From contig JAILMJ010000107.1 of NCBI GenBank assembly GCA_024692685.1, positions 1 through 39,127 on the forward strand: DNA of 39,127 nt, read 5' to 3'. How positions within the stretch are numbered: the first letter of the stretch is position 1; the number at the start of each line of letters is the position of its first letter. This document shows positions 15,876-24,222 of this stretch, piece after piece. Position numbers and translations under genes: made by a program. The DNA is from Clostridia bacterium. Lineage in GTDB: Bacteria > Bacillota > Clostridia > Oscillospirales > Acutalibacteraceae. The notes beneath the pieces were generated by a model. The model saw only the letters and a program-made list of their open reading frames with translations. It did not search any database and was not told the origin of the DNA.

Positions 15876-15935
15876 CTGACTGCAAATCGTACGGTGCTTT
15901 TGCGCCGATTTCGGTGTGCGGTCAGTTTTTGTTTT
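15875..15935 (+). terminator. Riboswitch-controlled terminator (expression platform)
   Basis: ACTGAC (15875-15880) pairs with GTCAGT (15921-15926). Inside it TGCA pairs with TGCG, AATCG (15885-15889) may pair with CGATT (15906-15910) or CGGTGC (15892-15897) with GCGCCG (15902-15907), and TTTTTGTTTT follows. The 5' strand begins at the last base of riboswitch P1, so aptamer and terminator may exclude each other by one or two bases. That would suggest transcription is on when c-di-GMP is bound, but this is not proven. Confidence 0.75.
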
Positions 15936-15952
15936 CGGGGGTGGAGACGGTT

Positions 15953-16435
15953 ATGGCTTCAGGCGAACTGAAAAAACTTAATCGCAAAGAACTTCTGGAG
16001 CTGATAATAGAGACAATGCGGGAAAATGAGCGTAAGGACAAGCTTATTGAGAGTCTTAGCTCAGAAAACGCTTCGCTGAGCGCTGCCGCGGAAAAGACGC
16101 GGATTGATATTGAAACCTCAGGCTCACTTGCGCAGGCTTGTGCCAAGCTCGGCGGAATATTTGAGACCGCGGATAAAACTTCTGCCTTGTTTCTTCGGGA
16201 AACGGAGATAAGGGCGGGGGAGACGCTTTCAGCTCTTGCCGATGCTTACGAAATCCTCCTGAGCGAAAAACTTTGCGCGGAATTCACCAAGGCGGTGGAA
16301 AGTCTCGGAGACAAATCCTCATTGACTAAAGACGATTTTACCGCTCTTGTTGTTCAGCCTCTCATTGCCAAGCACAAAGAAGGCTGCAATCTGATAGCTT
16401 TAAAAGCAAAAGAATCTTTTGATATCGGAGAGTGA
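15953..16435 (+). CDS. Conserved small charged helical protein of the pilus operon (function unknown)
   Basis: 160 residues, no membrane segment or signal peptide. The N-terminal half is a charged amphipathic helix (KKLNRKELLELIIETMREN, then ERKDKLIES) with likely coiled-coil character. The second half is helical and rich in Ala and Glu. I recall, without being able to check, that proteins of this type are common next to signal peptidase and Cna-repeat genes in Clostridia. The ATG at 15953 has GGAG at 15943-15946 and lies after the terminator; the longer frame from 15872 would begin inside the riboswitch and is rejected. It overlaps the next gene region closely (2-nt gap), so it is the first gene of the operon. 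It may be cytoplasmic and regulatory or assembly-related. Confidence 0.75.
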   Translation: MASGELKKLNRKELLELIIETMRENERKDKLIESLSSENASLSAAAEKTRIDIETSGSLAQACAKLGGIFETADKTSALFLRETEIRAGETLSALADAYEILLSEKLCAEFTKAVESLGDKSSLTKDDFTALVVQPLIAKHKEGCNLIALKAKESFDIGE

Positions 16436-16437
16436 CG

Positions 16438-17022
16438 ATGAAAAAAAATAAAAGCTCCGCTTCTCCCGATATTCCGCAGCTTGAGGCGGAACTTGAAAGA
16501 GAAAACTATAAACGGCGTTACCGCCGCGTTATACGGTCCACTCTTTATACACTCGTTGTGACGGCCGCGGTTGCCGTTCTTGTTGCGACTATTTTCCTTC
16601 CTGTCCTCAGGATTTACGGCAATTCGATGACGCCCACCCTCGTTGAGGGCGACATTGTGGTTTCCGTCAAGGGTTCTTCATTTAAAACGGGAGATATCGT
16701 AGGCGTTTATTACGGCAGTAAAATCCTTGTTAAAAGGGTAATAGCCGGAGCCGGCGACTGGGTTGATATTGATGCCGGCGGTAATGTTACGGTAAACAGT
16801 AAGCCGATTGATGAACCCTATGTTTCCGAAAAGGCGCTGGGCGAGTGCAATATTGAGCTGCCTTTTCAGGTCCCTGACAATGCTTTTTTTGTTATGGGTG
16901 ACCACCGCAAAACTTCCATTGACAGCCGAAACACATCCGTCGGAAGTATCGACAGGGATGATGTGGTAGGCAGAATAATATTCAGAGTCTGGCCTCTTAA
17001 AAAATTCGGAGGCCTGAAATAA
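16438..17022 (+). CDS. Signal peptidase I
   Basis: 194 residues. One N-terminal membrane helix (about 36-56) follows a charged cytoplasmic stretch. The catalytic Ser63 lies in YGNSMTPTL and the Lys99 general base in ILVKRVIA; the later box is FVMGDHRKTSIDSR. It cleaves signal peptides of exported proteins on the outer face of the membrane. A GTG at 16432 overlaps the previous stop; the ATG at 16438 is 7 nt from CGGAG and is used. Pilus loci of streptococci also contain a signal peptidase-like protein, but there the catalytic residues can be missing; here both are present, so this is likely an active, locus-dedicated enzyme. Confidence 0.95.
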   Translation: MKKNKSSASPDIPQLEAELERENYKRRYRRVIRSTLYTLVVTAAVAVLVATIFLPVLRIYGNSMTPTLVEGDIVVSVKGSSFKTGDIVGVYYGSKILVKRVIAGAGDWVDIDAGGNVTVNSKPIDEPYVSEKALGECNIELPFQVPDNAFFVMGDHRKTSIDSRNTSVGSIDRDDVVGRIIFRVWPLKKFGGLK

Positions 17023-17048
17023 ACAGATTTCCGGTGCGGGAGATAAAA

Positions 17049-20000
17049 ATGTACAAAGACGAAGTAAGCATAACGCGTTTTAAAACAGAACACATTAGAC
17101 ATAAACGGTGGCAGCAGATTGTGCTGGCGCTGGGTGTTTTTGTTGTCTTCTGCACAACCTATGCTCTCATACTTCCTGCCATCACAATGGAAAAGACTCT
17201 GATATGCGAAAAACCTGAGCATATTCACACGGCCGGATGTTATGAAACGGTAGAGGTTGCTGAAAGTAAAAAACTTATCTGTACCAAAGATGAACATGAG
17301 CACACAGATGCCTGCCTCACGAGAACAGTGACATATATCTGCGGCAACACCGATCCCGAGCATATTCACACTGAGGAATGCATCAGGGCGGATTATGAGG
17401 TTGTCTGCAATAAGGACACTCACATTCATGACGCTTCGTGCTACAAAACGGTTCCCGCTCATACAGAGCAGAAGCTTATCTGTACCGAAGAGGAACATGT
17501 CCATACCGATGCCTGTTATGACGCGTTGCCCGACGGCAAAATAGTCAGAACCCCCGACTTTGAGAAAGAAGTCAACGGCCTGACTGTTTCGGTCTGGGCG
17601 GACGAAGGGGCGCTTCCTTACGGAGCAACCATGACAGTTGAACCCGTCGATAATGCGGATACTGTCGAAAACATAAAGAACGCTGCCGATATCAAAGCTG
17701 ACAGAATGGTGGCCGTCGATATTTCATTCCGTGACGCGGAGGGTACGGAAATTGAGCCGTCATCACCCGTCAAAGTGAGATTCACTTCCGATGAAATCGC
17801 GAAGTGTGAGGCCCCGGTTGTTGTTCATATGGACGACAACGGCGAAACACAGGTTGTTGAGCCGGATACGGAGCCTGCGCCGCTGAACGAAATATCTTTT
17901 GATGCCGAGTTATTTTCGGTTTACGCCGTATTCGGCGGTGAAATCCACGGCAGACGCATTTATGAATTCTACAAAGACAGCGGCTTCACTTCGGTTTATC
18001 CTTTCAGGAACAATGCCGGTGTCGAGACTTTCTATCAGATAGTTAAGGACGGTGAGGCGCTTCAGGTGATTCCGGACCCCGATGGTATTATCGAATCACC
18101 GGACGGGCAGGGAAATACTGTTTTAACAAAACGCGATTTCCTCGGATGGTATACAGAGTCCGGAGAAGAACTTATACTTGACGGCACACCTATAAGTGTA
18201 ACCAATAATGAAACAGTCAGGGTTTACCCGAAATTCAGCCCTGTATATTATATTACATTCTATTCTAATGAGAATGGAAATGTCATTCACACAAGAATGC
18301 CTGTTTCCGCCGGAGACGGTCAGACTGCGGCACAGGCTGACATAAGCAGTATTTCCGTTGAGTCACCCGAGCCGAATATTATATTTGCCGGCTGGAAATA
18401 TAAGGAAACCGATGAAATAATCTCCACTGATACAATAGAGATTTCAGGGGACACAGAGCTTTTACCCGTATTCAAGGCAGTCAATTGGATAAGATTCCAT
18501 GCAGGTGAGGCCGGTACCAGTGCTCTCTATGTTCCGTCAATGGGCATTGTACCCGGAGAGCAGGTCTCGTCGCTTCCCGTTTCCGAAATCCAGGGCTATG
18601 TGTTTGATGGATGGTACACCGGCAGAGTGGCCGGTTCTCTCGGCTGGGAGACCACGGAAAACGACGGAATGACGCAGGGCACCAGAGTAACCGACTCATC
18701 GGGCAATATTGTCAACGGAACTGTTGATCTCGGAGACGGCAACTCAATCAGCGGCAGAAAGCTGTATCTTAATGCAGACCTGAACCTGTATGGCAAATGG
18801 TCAAACGGTACAGCTAAATATACAATAATATATTGGAAGCAGCAGGTTACGGATGATAAGGATGTTGAAGATGCCGGAAAGAAATATGATTATTCCGGGT
18901 ATCAGGAAAAAACCGCAAACGTAAATTCAACAATCAGTTCAAGTTCAATTGCGACTCCGACCGGCAGTGAATATACCTTCTTCCGGCGCAACACAAACAA
19001 GGTTGAATCCATAACTGTCGACCGTAAAGGCAGCAGCGTCATCAACGTATATATGGACCGTAAATTGATGACGATAAATTTCTACATAAGGGATAATAAT
19101 AGTTATAATAGTTGGCCCCTTAGCAAGACATTCACGGGGCTTTACGGTCAGACTCTGAGAGACCTTAAAGCAACGAACCTGGAGAAATATGCGGATTATA
19201 AATGGGGATGGGAATATGATGAATTAGAGAAGACGATAGTATGGAAAGAAGGTAAAGACACCGGCACGACCCAGACCTATCTTGATGGATTCATTTTTCC
19301 CCCGGACAATAGAGACAGCACCACATATAACCTTTATTCAACCGGCAGTTCGACCGGAAGCCGGAATTATCATCACTATCTTGAAAACGTCGACGGGTCA
19401 TTCAGTCATGCAATAACTGCCCACGGCAGTTCCGGATCTTTCAAGGTGACAAATAAATTTACCGGCTACGAGGTATACGGTACCGCCGAGATAAATACAG
19501 TGGGAAGCAATGATCCGCCGGCTACGCATTCGGGGTCAGGCATTACTCAGCGCACAAACGGTTCCTCGGTCTCGGTAAGCAGCAACAGGAAAGACCTGTG
19601 TATTTTCCATAAGCTGTCAAAGCACAATGTGGACTTCTTTGATCCTATGGGTCAGTATGAGAACTACGTCAGCATAGCCGATAGCGTGGAAAAAAAATAT
19701 ACCGCCGACCTCAGTGGTCTTGCCGGTACGCAGCCCAATTATATCCGCAAAGGTCATGTGTTCAAAGGCTGGTATAAAGACAGAGCGTGCACTGTTCCGT
19801 TTGATTTTAACATTTCGATGCCAAACAACGATGTGCAGCTGTTTGCCTGCTGGGAAGCCGTAAAGTTCAGAGTCAAGATTGATCCGAACGGCGGTGTACT
19901 GAATTCAAATGAAGCGACTTATTTCAACGCCAATATGGAAGAAACAATCGGCGAATACGCAGACATTAAAAGGAACTTCATAGAGGATGAAAACGGCACC

Positions 20001-21839
20001 TGGTATTACCACTATGATGAATATGATTTGGTAAACAACACGGCTCCCGCTTCAGGTCTGAGAGAAGCGTATTATACGCAGGATGTGTCAGAGGCAAATA
20101 ATCCGGACAAGAAATACAAAATAGACACTACCGAGTCCACATATGCGCTTGTCGGATGGTATAAGGTTCAGCTCGACGAAAACCTGAATGAAGTAACAGA
20201 TTCCACAGGCGAGACTGTTATGGAGCTGTACGATTTCAACACGCCGGTAACAGAAGTCACACTTCTGAGGGCAGTCTGGAGGAGATCGGGTTCATATACA
20301 ATTGAATACGATAATGCCGGAGTACAATATGATAACAACAATCAGATTGTTGAAGGGTCAACCGTAACAGGTTCAGACGCTCCCAGCGATAACGGCGAGC
20401 ATTATTCAGACAAATCAAATACTTTCGTTCTCACATCACCCACCCCTCCGGACGGTTATGCATTCGTCTGCTGGGCACTGCTTGATGATAACGGCAATAT
20501 AATACGTGAATACAATCCCGGTGATCAGATACTTATCAATTCGGATTATGCTGACGGAGACGGTGTTGTTCACCTCATACCTATATATATGAAATATGAG
20601 GATCTTCCTGTTGAGGCGTCAGGCCTGAAATACAGTTCCAATACTGTCGACAATTACGGCAATAATCTTGTCAGTGAAAGCGGCGTTAGACTCGATGAAA
20701 TGGTTGAAACCGCTATGACAGAGGGTACGCCGGAAGAGCCGTCAAGGCCCGCCCTCTATAATGAACCCTCACCCATCATGGCGCCTTCTGATTTTACGGA
20801 TTGGGATGCACACAAAGGATACACCTTCCTTGGCTGGGATCAGAATTCTTCACTTGAGAAGGGGCAGACTCCGAAGTTCCGTTACGATATTAACAGCGGA
20901 AAATTCTACACGAAGAACGAGAGTGATCAAACCGAGCAGGAAGTAACCTATATAGCGGCTGATGAGCGTCCGGATCTTCCGAATACCCTTTATGCAATAT
21001 GGGAACCGACAGTTGTTGATGTTACCATTACCAAGCGGGTTGTCGGTACCGGTGAAGACGAGGCGATGACATTCAATTTCAATGCGCTGTTCCGGGGATT
21101 TGATGATGGACCCAAAGATTTAAGACGCGACTTTACTCTCGGAAACGAAGGAACGGAAGTTCTTGATAATGTTGTTCCGTTCGGCGCGGTAATGACTGTT
21201 ACCGAAACAGAAAGCGCTATATTCAACACAAGCTATGAGGGCATAAGGACAACGGATGCATATCGCATTCCGGTAACCCCGAATGTAACCCTTGAACCGC
21301 AGGGTGATAACGGAAATCAGTTCGTTATTACCGGATGCTCAACCATAACGATAGTTAATGCCCGTAAAGAATATTTGGTTTCGATTAAAAAAACCAATGA
21401 GGACGGAACTCAGCCGCTTGAAGGAGCGACCTTCAGCTTAAGTCATGGCGATACCGTTATAAAGGATAACCTGGTTTCGGGTTCGGACGGTATTCTCAAA
21501 GCCGGCAACAATTCCACGCAGTTCCTTCTTGCGACAGGCACCTACACTATGACAGAGATTGAGGCGCCTCCAGGATACATCAGGGAAGCGAATCCGATTG
21601 TCATTGATGTCAAACCCGATAAGACGGTTGTGACTCAGGGAGGTAACCAGCACACATTCACCGGTTCATCGGTCGGCGCTGTTGCCTCAATAACAGTAGA
21701 GGTCACCAATTCTCTCGGAGGGCATATCCTTCCCCATACCGGCGGATCAGGCACTTACCTTATCTACATAGCAGGTGCTTTAATGATGGCAGTTGCTCCG
21801 ATTATCTATGTAAAGCGCAGAAAACGCGCATCAGCATAA
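17049..21839 (+). CDS. Large LPXTG-anchored surface adhesin with Cys-His repeats, InlB-like repeats and Cna-B domains (probable pilus tip)
   Basis: 1596 residues. A membrane helix at about 24-44 precedes the exported part. Five C-x(4-6)-H-x-H-x3-C units follow (53-156). A middle region holds many segments with the GWYxxxx...F and LxxxW pattern of InlB B-repeats (Listeria-Bacteroides repeats), for example HVFKGWYKDRACTVPFDF. Two Cna-B-like domains come near the end (VDVTITKRVVGTGEDEAMTF, and VSIKKTNEDGTQPLEGATF with the E-box TMTEIEAPPGY), which usually form internal isopeptide bonds. The end is LPHTG (1561-1565), a membrane helix and a KRRKR tail, a sortase signal. The ATG at 17049 is chosen over a GTG at 17034 because of the ribosome binding site GGGAG. 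Position first among the structural genes suggests a tip adhesin; the ligand is unknown. Confidence 0.9.
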   Translation: MYKDEVSITRFKTEHIRHKRWQQIVLALGVFVVFCTTYALILPAITMEKTLICEKPEHIHTAGCYETVEVAESKKLICTKDEHEHTDACLTRTVTYICGNTDPEHIHTEECIRADYEVVCNKDTHIHDASCYKTVPAHTEQKLICTEEEHVHTDACYDALPDGKIVRTPDFEKEVNGLTVSVWADEGALPYGATMTVEPVDNADTVENIKNAADIKADRMVAVDISFRDAEGTEIEPSSPVKVRFTSDEIAKCEAPVVVHMDDNGETQVVEPDTEPAPLNEISFDAELFSVYAVFGGEIHGRRIYEFYKDSGFTSVYPFRNNAGVETFYQIVKDGEALQVIPDPDGIIESPDGQGNTVLTKRDFLGWYTESGEELILDGTPISVTNNETVRVYPKFSPVYYITFYSNENGNVIHTRMPVSAGDGQTAAQADISSISVESPEPNIIFAGWKYKETDEIISTDTIEISGDTELLPVFKAVNWIRFHAGEAGTSALYVPSMGIVPGEQVSSLPVSEIQGYVFDGWYTGRVAGSLGWETTENDGMTQGTRVTDSSGNIVNGTVDLGDGNSISGRKLYLNADLNLYGKWSNGTAKYTIIYWKQQVTDDKDVEDAGKKYDYSGYQEKTANVNSTISSSSIATPTGSEYTFFRRNTNKVESITVDRKGSSVINVYMDRKLMTINFYIRDNNSYNSWPLSKTFTGLYGQTLRDLKATNLEKYADYKWGWEYDELEKTIVWKEGKDTGTTQTYLDGFIFPPDNRDSTTYNLYSTGSSTGSRNYHHYLENVDGSFSHAITAHGSSGSFKVTNKFTGYEVYGTAEINTVGSNDPPATHSGSGITQRTNGSSVSVSSNRKDLCIFHKLSKHNVDFFDPMGQYENYVSIADSVEKKYTADLSGLAGTQPNYIRKGHVFKGWYKDRACTVPFDFNISMPNNDVQLFACWEAVKFRVKIDPNGGVLNSNEATYFNANMEETIGEYADIKRNFIEDENGTWYYHYDEYDLVNNTAPASGLREAYYTQDVSEANNPDKKYKIDTTESTYALVGWYKVQLDENLNEVTDSTGETVMELYDFNTPVTEVTLLRAVWRRSGSYTIEYDNAGVQYDNNNQIVEGSTVTGSDAPSDNGEHYSDKSNTFVLTSPTPPDGYAFVCWALLDDNGNIIREYNPGDQILINSDYADGDGVVHLIPIYMKYEDLPVEASGLKYSSNTVDNYGNNLVSESGVRLDEMVETAMTEGTPEEPSRPALYNEPSPIMAPSDFTDWDAHKGYTFLGWDQNSSLEKGQTPKFRYDINSGKFYTKNESDQTEQEVTYIAADERPDLPNTLYAIWEPTVVDVTITKRVVGTGEDEAMTFNFNALFRGFDDGPKDLRRDFTLGNEGTEVLDNVVPFGAVMTVTETESAIFNTSYEGIRTTDAYRIPVTPNVTLEPQGDNGNQFVITGCSTITIVNARKEYLVSIKKTNEDGTQPLEGATFSLSHGDTVIKDNLVSGSDGILKAGNNSTQFLLATGTYTMTEIEAPPGYIREANPIVIDVKPDKTVVTQGGNQHTFTGSSVGAVASITVEVTNSLGGHILPHTGGSGTYLIYIAGALMMAVAPIIYVKRRKRASA
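17205..17516 (+). repeat. Five Cys-His repeats in the adhesin N-terminus
   Basis: Within the protein, the units are C53-H58-H60-C64, C78-H83-H85-C89, C98-H105-H107-C111, C120-H125-H127-C131 and C145-H150-H152-C156. Spacing is C-x4-H-x-H-x3-C, with x6 in the third unit. The pattern could bind metal or form disulfides; no function is established from the sequence. Confidence 0.85.
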
Positions 21840-21875
21840 CAGAATCAGTACAAAAACATATAAGGAGTTAAAAAA

Positions 21876-23369
21876 ATGAAACGCACAAAAGTTATTCTCT
21901 CGATAGCGCTTGCGCTTATCATAGGCATGATAGCCGTACTTCCCGCGTTTGCGGTTGAGACGGGCAAAATTACCGTGACAGGTGTTACCGCCGGTCAGAC
22001 ATACAACATATACCGTGTTTTTGATATGACGGCAATTAAAAACGGTGACGTAGTTAACGCTTCATATACAATCAATCCCGTATGGAACGATTTCTTCACC
22101 GGAACAGGAGCGGGTGCCGCGTATATCTCTGATACAAATATCGGCAACGCCCTCAATCCCATTACAATCGGTTCTTCAACGAAGTATATTAATATCACCG
22201 AAGCAAACATTGCTAATTTTGCCGCGGCAGCTCAGGAATTCGCGATTCCTCTTGCTCCCACCGCTACTCAGACCGCTGCTGAAGGCGCTACCTCCCTTGT
22301 ATTCGATGGCCTTGCTCTCGGCTACTATCTGGTTTACCCCTATGGTGCAACGCAGGTCAAGGAAGGCGAAGCATCCCTTTGCTCTCTTGACTCAACAACT
22401 TTTGAAGTTAGTATTAAGGCAAAATCCACCTATCCGACTATCACAAAAACAGTCAACAGTGAGGGAAGCGGTTCCTTCAATGTAGGCGATACTGTTAATT
22501 TCACAATCAACGGCACAGTTCCCAACACAGCCGGTTATACATCATATATCTATGAGATTTCCGATACAATGACTTCCGGACTTGAGTTCAATGAAGTTAT
22601 AAGCGTCAAAGTCGGCGATACCGTGCTTAATCCCTTCCCCGCGGAAGACTATACCCTTATCAAAAACGCCGATAATAAAGCAATCGGCTTCAAATTCAAG
22701 CTTTCAGGAGTTAAGACTTACACTGTCGGCGATCCCATTGTTGTAACTTATTCCGCAACAATCACATCTGACGCTCTCGTTACCAATGAGCAGACAAACA
22801 GCGCAAGCCTCAGATACAGCAATGACCCCAATAATATAGACGAAACTTACACGACCACAACTCCTCCCACGGTAGTTGAAATCTACACCGGTACCGTTCG
22901 CGTCAAGAAGGTAGACGGTGACGGCAATCCTCTTACAGGTGCAATTTTCGCTCTTAAAAACAGCGAAGGAAAATATTATAAATTCGACGGTGACAAAGTT
23001 ACCTGGGTTGATAACAGGGATGACGCTACCACAAAGACTACCGCTATAGAACAGGATGAGAATAATCAGGATATCGCGATAGCTGAATTCGCAGGTGTTT
23101 CTGACGGCACATACTCCCTTGAAGAAGTTCAGGCGCCTGATGGCTACAATCCTCTTAACGGCGATGTTACAGGTATAACTGTTAATTCCAAAGGTAATGG
23201 TCAAAATGATATCGTTGTAAAAGAAGTCGAGAACAGATCCGGCTCTCTTCTTCCGGGCACCGGCGGTATAGGCACAACAATTTTCTATATCGTAGGCGCA
23301 ATCCTTCTTCTCGGCGCAGGCATACTCCTTATTTCAAAGCGTCGTATGAGCACCAAGGTATCTGACTGA
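21876..23369 (+). CDS. Backbone (major) pilin with LPGTG signal
   Basis: 497 residues. Signal peptide 1-26 (cut after AFA). The N-terminal domain (27-180) and a middle domain (about 185-335, TITKTVN to the TTTTPP linker) resemble the two-domain fimbrial isopeptide pilins, and a SpaA/Cna-B domain (339-453) carries the E-box YSLEEVQAPDGY. LPGTG (459-463), a membrane helix and KRR end the protein. In sortase-built pili the threonine of LPXTG is joined to a lysine of the next pilin. A classic YPK pilin motif is not visible: the expected place reads VSIKAK (178-183). Strong ribosome binding site (AAGGAG). The single large pilin gene directly before a class C sortase marks it as the shaft subunit. 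Confidence 0.9.
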   Translation: MKRTKVILSIALALIIGMIAVLPAFAVETGKITVTGVTAGQTYNIYRVFDMTAIKNGDVVNASYTINPVWNDFFTGTGAGAAYISDTNIGNALNPITIGSSTKYINITEANIANFAAAAQEFAIPLAPTATQTAAEGATSLVFDGLALGYYLVYPYGATQVKEGEASLCSLDSTTFEVSIKAKSTYPTITKTVNSEGSGSFNVGDTVNFTINGTVPNTAGYTSYIYEISDTMTSGLEFNEVISVKVGDTVLNPFPAEDYTLIKNADNKAIGFKFKLSGVKTYTVGDPIVVTYSATITSDALVTNEQTNSASLRYSNDPNNIDETYTTTTPPTVVEIYTGTVRVKKVDGDGNPLTGAIFALKNSEGKYYKFDGDKVTWVDNRDDATTKTTAIEQDENNQDIAIAEFAGVSDGTYSLEEVQAPDGYNPLNGDVTGITVNSKGNGQNDIVVKEVENRSGSLLPGTGGIGTTIFYIVGAILLLGAGILLISKRRMSTKVSD

Positions 23370-23374
23370 TTAAA

Positions 23375-24217
23375 ATGAAAAAGAAGAGCGGAAGATTTAC
23401 CAATGTTATTTTGATACTTGTATTTCTCGTCGGACTTTCGCTGATTCTGTATCCATCCGTATCAAATAAGTGGAACACTTATCACCAGACACAGGCTGTC
23501 CTCGGTTATGACCGTGTTGTGAGAGAAATGGACACCGAACTGCGTGAGGCTATGTTTTCACGTGCCAGGGAGTATAACAGAATAATTGCCGAAAACGGTA
23601 TAACATGGATTCTTAATGAGGAGCAGAAGAAGGAATATAATTCCATTCTTGATGTCAACGGCAGCGGAAATATGGGCTACCTTGAGATCCCCAAGCTCAA
23701 ACTGATGCTTCCTGTTTATCATTCGGTTGATGAAAATATTCTGCAAAGCGCGATAGGTCATATTGAAGGCTCATCAATGCCGGTTGGCGGAAGCGGTACC
23801 CACTGTATCGTTTCGGGGCACCGCGGTCTGCCGTCAGCACGGCTCTTCACAGACCTTGACAAGCTCATTCCGGGCGATAACTTTATGCTCAATGTGCTCG
23901 GAGAGACGTTGACTTATGAAGTTGATGAGATACATATTGTTGAGCCCACGGATTTTACGAATCTGACTGTTCAGGATTATCAGGATTTGGTAACTCTTGT
24001 AACCTGCACTCCATACGGCATAAATACACACCGGCTTTTGGTAAGGGGACACAGAGTTGAGAATCTCCGTCAGGGTGCTTCCGTAACTTCAGAGGCCGTC
24101 AAAATTGATCCTTTGATTGTTGCTCCCGTTCTTGCAATTCCCGTGCTTGCCGGCTGGATTATTCTTATATTGACCGGACCGGTAAAAAAGAAAAACGATA
24201 ATAATGAATCGAGGTGA
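23375..24217 (+). CDS. Class C (pilus-polymerising) sortase
   Basis: 280 residues. N-terminal membrane helix (10-27), catalytic core and a second membrane helix near the C-terminus (246-268), the layout typical of class C. Active-site residues are His149 (SGHRGLPSA), Cys211 (LVTCTPYG) and Arg220 (NTHRLLVRGHR). YLEIPKLKLMLPVYH and IGHIEGSSMPVGG are strong class C signatures. It links pilin subunits by transpeptidation. The usual DP(F/W/Y) lid motif expected near residues 70-85 is not seen; the region reads IAENGITWILNEEQ. The gene follows the pilin stop by 5 nt with a weak ribosome binding site, so it probably depends on coupling. Confidence 0.93.
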   Translation: MKKKSGRFTNVILILVFLVGLSLILYPSVSNKWNTYHQTQAVLGYDRVVREMDTELREAMFSRAREYNRIIAENGITWILNEEQKKEYNSILDVNGSGNMGYLEIPKLKLMLPVYHSVDENILQSAIGHIEGSSMPVGGSGTHCIVSGHRGLPSARLFTDLDKLIPGDNFMLNVLGETLTYEVDEIHIVEPTDFTNLTVQDYQDLVTLVTCTPYGINTHRLLVRGHRVENLRQGASVTSEAVKIDPLIVAPVLAIPVLAGWIILILTGPVKKKNDNNESR

Positions 24218-24222
24218 TAACC

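Noticed and set aside
15872-15952. N-terminal extension of the first pilus-operon gene
   Set aside because: It would start inside the riboswitch and run through the terminator hairpin; the ATG at 15953 has its own ribosome binding site.
22704-23204. Minus-strand frame of 166 residues opposite the backbone pilin
   Set aside because: The pilin on the plus strand has signal peptide, Cna-B domain and sorting signal; the antisense frame has nothing recognisable.
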